From the NCBI GenBank assembly GCA_013178275.1, contig JABLWZ010000006.1, positions 186,001 through 250,000 of the forward strand: 64,000 bases of DNA. The letters run 5' to 3'. Made by a program: the position numbers and the translations under genes. Under the pieces are notes generated by a model, which saw only the letters and a program-made list of their open reading frames with translations, had not been told where the DNA came from and searched no databases. Below, one piece after another: positions 16,827-24,753 of the stretch; position 1 is the first letter of the stretch; every line of letters starts with the position of its first letter. This DNA is from Bacillota bacterium (GTDB taxonomy: Bacteria > Bacillota > Ch66 > Ch109).

Positions 16827-17249
16827 CTAAGGTTTTCTTTTTTCGGTAACCACCCGTTTCACCCAGTCCTCGATGCTGGATAAAAGGGTTTGGGGAGGGA
16901 ATATCTCCGCCACCAGGCCGGACCCCTTCAGGGTCTCGACGTCGTGATCGGGCATAGTCCCCCCGCCGATGAGGATAACGTCCTCAGCGCCCTTTTCGTC
17001 TAAAAGCTGCCGGATGCGGGGGAAGATGGTCATATGGGCTCCGGTGTGCACGCTGATCCCCACCAGGTCGGCGTCCTCCTGTACGGCCGTCTCCGCCACC
17101 TGTTCCGGGGTCTGGTACAGCCCGGTGTATATGACCTCCATTCCCGCCTCCTTCAAAGCGCGGGCCACCAGTCGGGCGCCTTTGTCGTGAGCGTCCAGCC
17201 CAACCTTGGCGATTACCACCCTTATCACTCCTGCATTCACCCGCAACAC
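16827..17249 (-). CDS. Second B12-binding mutase small subunit
   Basis: A 140-residue free-standing cobalamin-binding domain with the base-off motif DAHDKG (DxHxxG, residues 19-24) and the lower-loop sequence VILIGGGTMPDHD. It is a paralogue of the subunit at 18259 but clearly divergent. Start choice is unclear: GTG 17249 touches the GGAGG, while GTG 17240 has better spacing. A separate second small subunit beside one large subunit suggests either an alternative partner for another mutase elsewhere or a sub-functionalised copy. It follows meaB directly. Confidence 0.92.
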   Translation of the reverse strand: MLRVNAGVIRVVIAKVGLDAHDKGARLVARALKEAGMEVIYTGLYQTPEQVAETAVQEDADLVGISVHTGAHMTIFPRIRQLLDEKGAEDVILIGGGTMPDHDVETLKGSGLVAEIFPPQTLLSSIEDWVKRVVTEKRKP

Positions 17250-17276
17250 CCTCCAGATTTCGCGCCCGGCTCACGT

Positions 17277-18257
17277 TTATTCACGGATGCACTTGTCCAG
17301 GTACTTGTTCCCCACCTGGTCGGCCAGGGTATAGGGGTCGGACTCCTTGGTCATCAGCTGCTCGACCATGCGGTCGAAGTCCCCGTCAGCGATCAGTTTG
17401 TTGAGGACCGGTTCCAGGATCGCCTGCTTCAGCGCCTCGTTCATCTCGTGCAGCGCCTTGCGTCTCACCCTATCCCCCAGGATGTTGTTTTCGATCAGGT
17501 GCTTGTAGTGGGCGTCGATGGCCTCGGCTATCTTCTCGACCTCCTTGCTGAACTTAGGCGGTTCGAAGACGGTCTCGGCCAAGAGTATCGGCGGACGCCA
17601 GCCTCCGGGGAACGATGGAGCCATGTCCAGCATGCTCATGACTTCCTTGTAGAGCTTCCCCGCCCCGTCCCGGTCAGCCTTGTTGATAACGAAGATGTCA
17701 CCGATCTCCATGATGCCCGCCTTGATGGCCTGGATCTCGTCACCCATCCCCGGCACCAGCACCACGATCACCGTGTGGGCATGGTTGATGATCTCCACTT
17801 CCTGCTGCCCGGTGCCTACCGTCTCGATGATGATCATGTCCTTGCCCATCACGTCCATGACGTGTACCGCGTCGCCCACCGCCTTGGACAGGCCGCCCAT
17901 GGCCCCCCTGGTCGCCAGGCTGCGGACAAACACGTTGGGGTCCTCTGCATGCCGCTGCATCCGGATCCGGTCTCCCAGGATAGCCCCGCCCGTGAACGGG
18001 CTGGTGGGGTCTATAGCCAGCACCCCGATGCTCTTTTCGGTTTTTCGGTAACAAGCGATCAATTCGTCGGTGAGTGTGCTTTTCCCAGCACCCGGCGACC
18101 CGGTCAGGCCGACGATGTGGGCCTTGCCGGTGTAGGGGAAGATGCGCTTGATCACCTGTTTGGCGTCAGCGCTGCCGTCCTCAAGGTTCCTGATCAGTCG
18201 GGAAGCCGAACGGACATCCCCCTCCATAACCTTTTTAGTCAATTCGACCATATCCAT
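17277..18257 (-). CDS. meaB: MeaB-type G-protein chaperone of the B12 mutase
   Basis: A 326-residue MeaB/ArgK GTPase. Walker A is GSPGAGKST (residues 53-61), with DPTSPFTGGAILGDR, the ETVGTGQQEVEI switch region, and NKAD for guanine recognition. MeaB gates adenosylcobalamin loading and protects the mutase from inactivation. The gene sits between the two B12-binding subunits and one base after the first of them. The mutase-B12 domain-GTPase set corresponds to the three parts fused in IcmF. Confidence 0.95.
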   Translation of the reverse strand: MDMVELTKKVMEGDVRSASRLIRNLEDGSADAKQVIKRIFPYTGKAHIVGLTGSPGAGKSTLTDELIACYRKTEKSIGVLAIDPTSPFTGGAILGDRIRMQRHAEDPNVFVRSLATRGAMGGLSKAVGDAVHVMDVMGKDMIIIETVGTGQQEVEIINHAHTVIVVLVPGMGDEIQAIKAGIMEIGDIFVINKADRDGAGKLYKEVMSMLDMAPSFPGGWRPPILLAETVFEPPKFSKEVEKIAEAIDAHYKHLIENNILGDRVRRKALHEMNEALKQAILEPVLNKLIADGDFDRMVEQLMTKESDPYTLADQVGNKYLDKCIRE

Positions 18258-18258
18258 T

Positions 18259-18663
18259 TCACGCCCTTGGTGTAACGTTATTTCTTATCCATTCCACGAT
18301 TGAATCGAGTGTGGCTCCGGGGGTGAATATAGCCTTTATCCCGCTGTCGTAAAGGTACTGGAAGTCCTGGTCGGGGATGATCCCGCCGCCGACCACCACG
18401 ATATCGTCCGCGCCCTGCTCCTTCAGCAGCTTGGTGACCGCCGGGAACAGGTAGCGGTGCGCACCCGAGAGGCAGCTCAGTCCCAGCATATCGACGTCCT
18501 CCTGGATCGCTGCCGCTGCGCACTGTTCTGGGGTCTGGTGACACCCGGTATAGATAACCTCGAAACCGGCATCACGGAAACAACGGGATAATACCCTGGC
18601 TCCCCGGTCGTGACCGTCGAGTCCCGGTTTTGCTACCATTACACGAAGCTTTTTTTCCGCCAT
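18259..18663 (-). CDS. B12-binding small subunit of acyl-CoA mutase
   Basis: A 134-residue cobalamin-binding domain with DGHDRG (DxHxxG, residues 16-21), LGLSCLSGAH and VVVGGGIIPDQD. It supplies AdoCbl to the large subunit encoded 27 bp upstream in the transcript. The two-polypeptide arrangement is that of isobutyryl-CoA mutase (IcmAB), 2-hydroxyisobutyryl-CoA mutase and archaeal-type methylmalonyl-CoA mutases. Confidence 0.95.
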   Translation of the reverse strand: MAEKKLRVMVAKPGLDGHDRGARVLSRCFRDAGFEVIYTGCHQTPEQCAAAAIQEDVDMLGLSCLSGAHRYLFPAVTKLLKEQGADDIVVVGGGIIPDQDFQYLYDSGIKAIFTPGATLDSIVEWIRNNVTPRA

Positions 18664-18690
18664 GACATTCTTCCCTCCCGCATCGTTTTC

Positions 18691-20373
18691 CTAGTATAGA
18701 CCGGGGTCACGGTACTCGCCGTACACTTCCCGATAGCAGTCACAGATCTCCTGCACGCTGGCGTATGCCTTTACCGCCTCGATGCAGTACGGCATGACGT
18801 TTTCTCCCTTGCGGCAGGCGTTCTTGATGTCGTCAAGGCACTCCCGCACCCGCTTGTTGTCGCGCTTGCGGCGTACCTCCTGCAGCCGTGCGATCTGCTG
18901 GGTCTCCACCGTATCGTCGATCTCGACGAACGGGATAGTGACCTTGTCCTCGGAGTTGTACTTGTTGATACCGATCATGATCTTCTCCCCGGCGTCGATC
19001 TGGCGCTGGAACTTGTACGCAGCGTCAGAGATCTCCATCTGCGGGAAGCCCTTCTCGATTGCCGCCACCATGCCGCCCAGGTCATCGATCTTATGGATGT
19101 ACTCCCAGGCCTTCTCTTCCATCTCGTTGGTCAGGGCCTCCACGAAGTATGAGCCCGCCAGCGGGTCGATGGTGTTGGCGGCTCCGGTCTCCTCGGCGAT
19201 CAGCTGCTGGGTGCGGAGCGCGATCTCTACCGCGTGATCGGAAGGCAGGCAGAGCACCTCGTCCAGGGAGTTGGTATGCAGGGACTGGGTCCCTCCAAGC
19301 ACCGCGGCCAGGGCCTGAATAGCAGTCCGAACCACGTTATTGTACGGCTGCTGGGCAGTCAGCGAGCATCCGGCGGTCTGGGTGTGGAACCTCATCCACA
19401 TCGACCGCTCATCCTTGCACTTGTAACGGTCGCGCATGGCCTTGGCCCAGATGCGCCGGGCAGCACGCAGCTTCGCGATCTCCTCGAAGAAGTCGATATG
19501 TGAATTGAAGAAGAAGGAAAGCCGCGGTGCGAACTCGTCAACCTCCAGGCCCTTGCGGCGCATTACGTCCTCCACGTACTCCATGCCGTCGCGCAGGGTG
19601 AAGGCCAGCTCCTGCACCGCGGTGGCTCCGGCCTCACGGATGTGGTAACCGCTGATGCTGATGGTGTTCCAGCGGGGCACGTACTTGGTGCCGAACTCCA
19701 CCGTGTCGCTGATCAGCTTCACCGAAGGCTCGGGAGGGCACATCAGGGTCTTCTGGGCGATAAACTCCTTCAGCATGTCGTTCTGGATGGTGCCGCCGAT
19801 CTTGGTCAGGGGGATTCCCTGCAGGTCGGCCGCCGCGCAGTACATCGCCCAGAGGGCGGTGGCGGGCGGGTTGATGGTCATCGAGGTGGTGATGTTGGCC
19901 ATCGGTACCCCTTTGACCAGTTTCATAAAGTCGTCCAGGGTGTCGATGGCGACACCGCACTTGCCGCACTCGCCGCGGGCTTTGGGGGAGTCGGTGTCGT
20001 AACCCATCAGGGTCGGAAAGTCGAACGCGGTGGAAAGACCCGTCTGCCCACCTTTGAGCAGCATGTGCCAGCGCTCATTGGTGGTCTCGGCGTCTCCCAT
20101 CCCGGAGAACATGCGGAAGGTCCAGTATTTTCCTCTATAACCGGTGGCCTGGTTGCCGCGCAGGTAGGGAAACTGACCCGGATAACTGATATCGTTGGCA
20201 AAGTCCATGTCCTTGATGTCTTCCGGACCATACAGGCGGTTGATCTTAAGATCTGATACCGTCGACCAGTTCTCCTTTTGGTCGGGGTTCTTGGCTATTA
20301 CCCTCTTGACCTCATCTTCCCATTTCTGTCTCATCGAGCTGGATGAATCCAGCACTTCCTTTGCAAACAGCAA
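18691..20373 (-). CDS. AdoCbl-dependent acyl-CoA mutase large subunit, isobutyryl-CoA mutase signature
   Basis: A 560-residue mutase catalytic subunit (TIM barrel) of the methylmalonyl-CoA mutase superfamily, usually auto-annotated as methylmalonyl-CoA mutase. Active-site positions argue otherwise: RMFSGMG carries Phe89 where methylmalonyl-CoA mutase has Tyr89; LSTAFD has Ala116, not the Asp of 2-hydroxyisobutyryl-CoA mutase; and FIAQKT has Gln207 where the Arg that binds the methylmalonyl carboxylate would be. Phe/Gln is the isobutyryl-CoA mutase pair. Predicted reaction: isobutyryl-CoA to butyryl-CoA. The family assignment is certain, the substrate is inferred. Confidence 0.93.
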   Translation of the reverse strand: MLFAKEVLDSSSSMRQKWEDEVKRVIAKNPDQKENWSTVSDLKINRLYGPEDIKDMDFANDISYPGQFPYLRGNQATGYRGKYWTFRMFSGMGDAETTNERWHMLLKGGQTGLSTAFDFPTLMGYDTDSPKARGECGKCGVAIDTLDDFMKLVKGVPMANITTSMTINPPATALWAMYCAAADLQGIPLTKIGGTIQNDMLKEFIAQKTLMCPPEPSVKLISDTVEFGTKYVPRWNTISISGYHIREAGATAVQELAFTLRDGMEYVEDVMRRKGLEVDEFAPRLSFFFNSHIDFFEEIAKLRAARRIWAKAMRDRYKCKDERSMWMRFHTQTAGCSLTAQQPYNNVVRTAIQALAAVLGGTQSLHTNSLDEVLCLPSDHAVEIALRTQQLIAEETGAANTIDPLAGSYFVEALTNEMEEKAWEYIHKIDDLGGMVAAIEKGFPQMEISDAAYKFQRQIDAGEKIMIGINKYNSEDKVTIPFVEIDDTVETQQIARLQEVRRKRDNKRVRECLDDIKNACRKGENVMPYCIEAVKAYASVQEICDCYREVYGEYRDPGLY

Positions 20374-20443
20374 GTTTAACCCCCCTCGCTCTGATCAAAA
20401 TCTTGGTATAAACAAAACTCCACCACTCGCCTCAAGCGGCCGG

Positions 20444-20995
20444 TTAGTACTCGATTCCTTCCCGGCTCTTTATTCCCGATGCGTAATGATGCTTGATCTC
20501 TTGAACCTCGCTCACCATATCAGCCAGCTGACGCAGCTGTTCCGGAGCGTATCTCCCGGTCATAACCAGGTCCAGTTCCGGCGGTTTGGAACGAACCAGT
20601 TCAAGAACTTCTTCCAGAGGGATAAGGTTAAAATCAAGTGCGACATTTATTTCATCTAAAATAATCATGTCATATTCTTTACTGCGTATCAGCCTTCTCG
20701 CCATCTCTAAGCCCTGGCGCGCCAGCTCCACGTCGATCGGCGCGGGGTTGTCACGCATCACAAAGCTGTCGAGTCCATACTGGAAGACTTTAAAATTGGG
20801 CAGATACTTCTCGGCAGCAATAACCTCACCGTACTGCTTCCCTTTCATAAACTGCACCATGCATACCCGGTAACCATGTCCGATAGCGCGAAGAGCCTGC
20901 CCCAACGCTGAGGTCGTTTTGCCCTTGCCGTTGCCCGTTATAACCAGTACCAGACCCCTTTTGGGCCTGGAGGTTACCGGTGGTTCAACCGTCAA
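20444..20995 (-). CDS. cobO: Cob(I)alamin/corrinoid adenosyltransferase (CobA/CobO/BtuR type)
   Basis: A 183-residue enzyme with P-loop GNGKGKTTS (residues 21-29), VCMVQFMKGK and IILDEINVAL, all typical of the CobA/CobO/BtuR family. It transfers the adenosyl group of ATP to cobalt, making the AdoCbl that the mutase downstream needs. Placement at the head of the mutase operon links cofactor supply and use. An AAGGAGG site is present before the start. Confidence 0.95.
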   Translation of the reverse strand: MTVEPPVTSRPKRGLVLVITGNGKGKTTSALGQALRAIGHGYRVCMVQFMKGKQYGEVIAAEKYLPNFKVFQYGLDSFVMRDNPAPIDVELARQGLEMARRLIRSKEYDMIILDEINVALDFNLIPLEEVLELVRSKPPELDLVMTGRYAPEQLRQLADMVSEVQEIKHHYASGIKSREGIEY

Positions 20996-21213
20996 TCCTT
21001 TTCACCTCCTTCTGGCGACTGCTAAAAATATCTACCATTGAAATATATTTATGCAAAGTACATTCCATTAATCTGTTTACAAGCACCTTTCCGGTCCGCG
21101 CCTGGTATTATCAAGGATTTTTGGAATTTTGTGCCAATCTATCTGTTAGTTAAATCGATACAATTTTGAATAATATGTACATATTTATACAAACCTTCGT
21201 CAAAGCCCGCACG

Positions 21214-21242
21214 AAAAGAGCATGAATCAGCGATTCATGCTC
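21214..21242 (-). terminator. Terminator of the MBL gene at 21268
   Basis: GAGCATGAATC and GATTCATGCTC pair perfectly around 3 bases; on the minus strand the stem is followed by TTTT. Confidence 0.6.
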
Positions 21243-21267
21243 CTATCATTTCTGATTCTTTTTTGTA

Positions 21268-22170
21268 TCAGTCGATCTCCATCACCCGTTTTATAAGCGA
21301 GTCGGCGCAGCCCCCAATGTTTCTACGGGTGTATATCCTCAGGTTGTCCCGGTACTGCTCGTCCAGTATTCGGTCCACCATCTCCTGATGTGACAGTCCC
21401 TGCTGCAGCCAAGCGGAGATGCTGTCCTTCATCGCCACCGCCTCATCGATTGCGAACTGGTAAAACCGGCTGATTTCCTGCTTCCCGGTATAGCAGTACT
21501 CATGCGGTATCGCTACTATATCCGCGTCGATCTTCCTGAGCCGCTCCAGCGAGTCCAGGTAAGCCTGGTAACCGGTGAAGAAGATGGGAAAGATCTGCCG
21601 GGTAGAGGTCTGGAAGCCGGCAGCGTCGGAGATGAACATCACCTTGTCCTCCGGCAGGTAGGCTGAGAGGCTGCACGGGCTGTGGCCCCAGGTCCTCGAT
21701 ATCTGGAGCCGGCAGCCCGGCCCCAGGTCGATGACATCCCCCTCGTCGACTGCCTCGTGGACGGTTAGAGCCTGCCGGGTCGGGGGATCGGGTATCCGGT
21801 CCAGTTCGCCCCGTTTGAGGAGTATGCCGCTCATGTCCAGGTCTTCGGCCATAAAGACCCGGGCCACCTTCTCCCGCGAGAGGCTCCTCTGCGCCTCGGG
21901 CGAGGCTATCACCCGTGCCGCTGGGAAAGCATCCATTAAGTAGGGTATGCCGGTACTATGATCCGGATGAGCATGCATAACTATAATAAAACGGAGTTTA
22001 TCCGGGTCAACCGACAGTTCCTTAAACTGCCTGACCACCGGGCCGGCCGAACAGCCCATACCGGCCTCGATCAGGGCATAAGATTCTTCCCCCACCAGGA
22101 AAGTATTGAAGTGGTGAGTCCCCAACATATATACATGAGGAGAAAGCTTCTGCGGCCATTTTAGGTCCAT
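21268..22170 (-). CDS. Metallo-beta-lactamase-fold hydrolase
   Basis: A 300-residue MBL-fold protein with HAHPDHSTG as the first metal motif, WGHSPCSLS for the next ligand histidine, ISDAAGF for the bridging aspartate, and AIPHEYC for the last histidine, giving a complete di-metal site. The general group (glyoxalase II-like) hydrolyses thioesters or lactones or acts on oxidised substrates; the specific substrate is unknown. It is divergent from the tryptophan-rich membrane protein, sharing an intergenic region with a TGTC repeat array. Confidence 0.87.
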   Translation of the reverse strand: MDLKWPQKLSPHVYMLGTHHFNTFLVGEESYALIEAGMGCSAGPVVRQFKELSVDPDKLRFIIVMHAHPDHSTGIPYLMDAFPAARVIASPEAQRSLSREKVARVFMAEDLDMSGILLKRGELDRIPDPPTRQALTVHEAVDEGDVIDLGPGCRLQISRTWGHSPCSLSAYLPEDKVMFISDAAGFQTSTRQIFPIFFTGYQAYLDSLERLRKIDADIVAIPHEYCYTGKQEISRFYQFAIDEAVAMKDSISAWLQQGLSHQEMVDRILDEQYRDNLRIYTRRNIGGCADSLIKRVMEID

Positions 22171-22504
22171 ATATCTATACCTCCTTCTCTTTTGTTTCTA
22201 TTTCCACGCTCAGCCAGTTTTTCCTCCCAAGAATTCTTACACAATCCCCCAAATATATGTCGTTTTTTGTCAATATCTGTCGCCTAAAAGCTTTCTGATT
22301 TTTTTGAATGTTAAGAGGAATTCGCAACAATTCGTCGAATGTAAATATTGTAATAATATTTGGTAACTTCCCAATTTTGCGAAAGGAGGTGGGGCTTGAA
22401 AGGATAAAAGTCGATACCTTTTTTTAGTCAAAACCATCTACCTTTTCAACGTTATCATCGTACTTTCCAGGAATCTCCAAACAATTACAGAGAGGAGAGA
22501 GAAA
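22171..22504. other. Divergent intergenic region with operator-like repeats
   Basis: About 330 bp with no gene. It holds three ATGTCG/TTGTCA/CTGTCG hexamers at 10-bp pitch (22257-22282), an ATTCGTCGAAT palindrome near 22329, and AAATATTGTAATAATATTT near 22345. A GAGGAGAG ribosome site precedes the downstream gene. Confidence 0.55.
22257..22282. promoter_or_regulatory. TGTC direct-repeat array (response-regulator-type operator)
   Basis: ATGTCG-TTTT-TTGTCA-ATAT-CTGTCG: three hexamers whose starts are exactly 10 bp apart. The last two are repeated with one mismatch at 25755-25770. Confidence 0.55.
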
Positions 22505-23962
22505 ATGGCAGGAGCTCACGCGATTAAACCCCGCTGGGGACAGCCGATGACCGGTATTATATCGCTCATCGTTTTCACCGTGATCGCCTATATCACCTGG
22601 TACATCATCGGTGACCCCGCAAAAGGTATCTTCCGTCTTTACGAGCAGCCTTTCACCGCGATCCTCGCGGTCATGATCGTGGTGGGGGTGTGGCAGCACA
22701 TTATCTTCGGAGACTGGCCCTTCCAGGGCCTCCAGCCGCTTCAGCGCGGCCTGGCGATGACCGTCACCAACATCGCTATCACCCTGATTCTTATCTATGG
22801 AGTATTCGAGTGGTTTGGTGCCATCCTACCGTTCTGGAGCACCGAGACCCTGCTGGAATTGAAACTGGGCCTGATCGGCAAAGCCGGTTTAGCGGTCCCA
22901 GCCCACGGCACGGAACTCTATGAAGAACTACATCACCAGGCCATGGACATCAAGATGGCCTCGGTCACCTTCTGGGTGGTCACCGGCTTCGTGACCTATC
23001 CCTTCTGGGCCATCATGTTCCAGAAGTGGCCGTTCGGCGGTAAACTTCCGCAGCCCGCGTCCGGTCTCGTTGAGTGGAGCATAACCACTGTTATCACCAT
23101 GATCGTGTACGGCCTGTTCGTAGTTCCTCACTTCGGCAACGTGGCGGTTCCCGGCTTCCTGAAGAGCGCGTTCACCCTCGACCCCGCCTATGCCACCTAT
23201 ACCGCAGAGGCGACCAAACTGCTGGGGGCGTACGGGTTCACCGGGTTTTCTCCCATCTGGTACGCTGACCTGGCGCCGTTTGGGGCCAAGAACTACCTGT
23301 ACATCTTCGGCCTCTACGAGTGGATCGTCATCATCCTCTTCCTGGCCGCCAACACCTGGCAGGGCTGGCCGTGGAACTACGTCAAGACCCAGCCACTGCG
23401 CGGTCTTGTCGGCTCGGTAGGTATGGTGTTAGTTGCCTATATCGCCCTGCAGGTCACCCTGAAGCTGATCGAGGCCCAGTGGGGAGCGATTCCGTGGGAT
23501 GCTGCCTACACCGGCGCGGACGCCAAGGAAAAGGGCGTAGCGATGACCTGGGGCTTCCGCTACTACCATGCCGCCAGCATCGCTGGTTACACCATCGTAC
23601 CCTTCCTGATGTGGCACCACTACTTTGACGACTATCCAAACCAGCCGGGGATGTGGAACGCGGGCTGGTGGATCAGGTTCGTCGGGGTGTTCGCCCTGGC
23701 GGCGGTATATGGTGCTATCTGGTACAAGATCTCCTTCCCGCTGTTCGGTCTGGTCGGGACCCTGAACACCGCGGGTCCGTCCCTGCAGCAGATGCACGAG
23801 CTGGTACCTCACGGCGCGCCTCTGGGCACCGCCTTCCAGGTTATGAACAAGCCGCTGGTCTGGATCTTCTGGTGGATCATCCCGCTCCTCTTCAACGAGT
23901 GGTTCATGCACAAGTGGCCCTTCTACGTTGAGGAACACGAGCACTCGGATGCCCATCACTAG
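22505..23962 (+). CDS. Tryptophan-rich polytopic membrane protein with internal repeats
   Basis: A 485-residue membrane protein with roughly 10-12 predicted spans and an unusual number of tryptophans. A motif recurs: FGDWPFQGLQPLQRGL, FQKWPFGGKLPQPASGL, WQGWPWNYVKTQPLRGL and, in weaker form, HKWPFYVEE at the end. Each lies between hydrophobic spans, so the protein looks like a multiplied two-span unit. It ends in a His/Glu-rich tail (EEHEHSDAHH) that could bind metal. I do not recognise the family, and no transporter signature is seen. GAGGAGAG before ATG 22505 and a terminator after the stop mark it as a single-gene unit. Confidence 0.8.
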   Translation: MAGAHAIKPRWGQPMTGIISLIVFTVIAYITWYIIGDPAKGIFRLYEQPFTAILAVMIVVGVWQHIIFGDWPFQGLQPLQRGLAMTVTNIAITLILIYGVFEWFGAILPFWSTETLLELKLGLIGKAGLAVPAHGTELYEELHHQAMDIKMASVTFWVVTGFVTYPFWAIMFQKWPFGGKLPQPASGLVEWSITTVITMIVYGLFVVPHFGNVAVPGFLKSAFTLDPAYATYTAEATKLLGAYGFTGFSPIWYADLAPFGAKNYLYIFGLYEWIVIILFLAANTWQGWPWNYVKTQPLRGLVGSVGMVLVAYIALQVTLKLIEAQWGAIPWDAAYTGADAKEKGVAMTWGFRYYHAASIAGYTIVPFLMWHHYFDDYPNQPGMWNAGWWIRFVGVFALAAVYGAIWYKISFPLFGLVGTLNTAGPSLQQMHELVPHGAPLGTAFQVMNKPLVWIFWWIIPLLFNEWFMHKWPFYVEEHEHSDAHH

Positions 23963-23974
23963 GCTGATAAGTGC

Positions 23975-24006
23975 AAAAGGGTCGGGTCTTACGACCTGGC
24001 CCTTTT
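23975..24006 (+). terminator. Terminator of the membrane protein gene
   Basis: AAAAGGG and CCCTTTT arms with an inner GGGTC/GACC stem, followed by a T/C-rich stretch. Confidence 0.7.
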
Positions 24007-24111
24007 ACTTTCTCTTTCTAATAAGAAACTGTGCTTGCCTAGTGCAGTTTCATGTATTATCTATTAAGCTTCCGGTCACTCTAATCTGAGGTTGTTTGAT
24101 TATCGCCCAGC

Positions 24112-24681
24112 TCACTCAAGCTTTTTCGCCGATAGATCCTTACCCTCCAAGCTGTCCGCCGGTGCGGAATCATCGCTGTCGGACTCCGGGTACCAGGAGA
24201 TGGAATGCAGCAGCCACTTCCCTCCGTTATAAAAAAAGCCCGCCAGGACAATTCCCCGGGACTCTCTCAATACCCCATCGCTGGTATACTCGCTGTTTAT
24301 CCCAAAAACCTCTACCGCCGCCAGGTCTCCGTCGCTTCCCCGTAAGACCTCCCCGGTCCCGGTAGGTGTGAACACCGCTCGGGGAACGGCCTTTCTCTCT
24401 TCCCGGGCCTTCTGCAGCCACTCTTCGCTGCCGCGGCGGGACTTGGCATCGCTGCTCAGGTACTCCCAACCCTCTCGATAGCCGCACGACTCGTCGTAAC
24501 TGCACACACTGGCTACCGCCTTCTCTGCCAGTGTCCTCAGTTCAGCATCATGATCCTCCATCGGCTTCGAACGGAACTCTGTAAGGGCGTCTCCGACCAG
24601 TTTCTTATGAAGCCCGCCGGCTGGCCCCAGGGCGTAAAGTATCCCCAGCATTAGACTGATCAGTTCGCTTCTCCCCTTCAA
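24112..24681 (-). CDS. Uncharacterised protein
   Basis: A 189-residue protein with a short hydrophobic N-terminal stretch (LISLMLGILYALGPAGG) that could be a signal or anchor. The C-terminal part (about 95-170) has alternating beta-like pattern ending GGKWLLHSISWYPE, as in small secreted NTF2-like or lipoprotein domains. Two cysteines lie in VCSYDESCGY. No family is recognised. It follows the histidine kinase in the same direction. Confidence 0.65.
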   Translation of the reverse strand: MKGRSELISLMLGILYALGPAGGLHKKLVGDALTEFRSKPMEDHDAELRTLAEKAVASVCSYDESCGYREGWEYLSSDAKSRRGSEEWLQKAREERKAVPRAVFTPTGTGEVLRGSDGDLAAVEVFGINSEYTSDGVLRESRGIVLAGFFYNGGKWLLHSISWYPESDSDDSAPADSLEGKDLSAKKLE

Positions 24682-24753
24682 GTCCAGGATAGCCGCCCGG
24701 ATGGAAACTCACTAGACCATCCGACCGTCTACCAGCACTTCGCAGCACATAAC

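Noticed and set aside
17034-18275. 413-codon plus-strand open frame
   Set aside because: Shadow of meaB and its neighbour; meaB has a full set of GTPase motifs.
18691-20373. Plain methylmalonyl-CoA mutase call
   Set aside because: Tyr89 and Arg207, needed for methylmalonyl-CoA, are Phe and Gln here, so only the superfamily name is kept.
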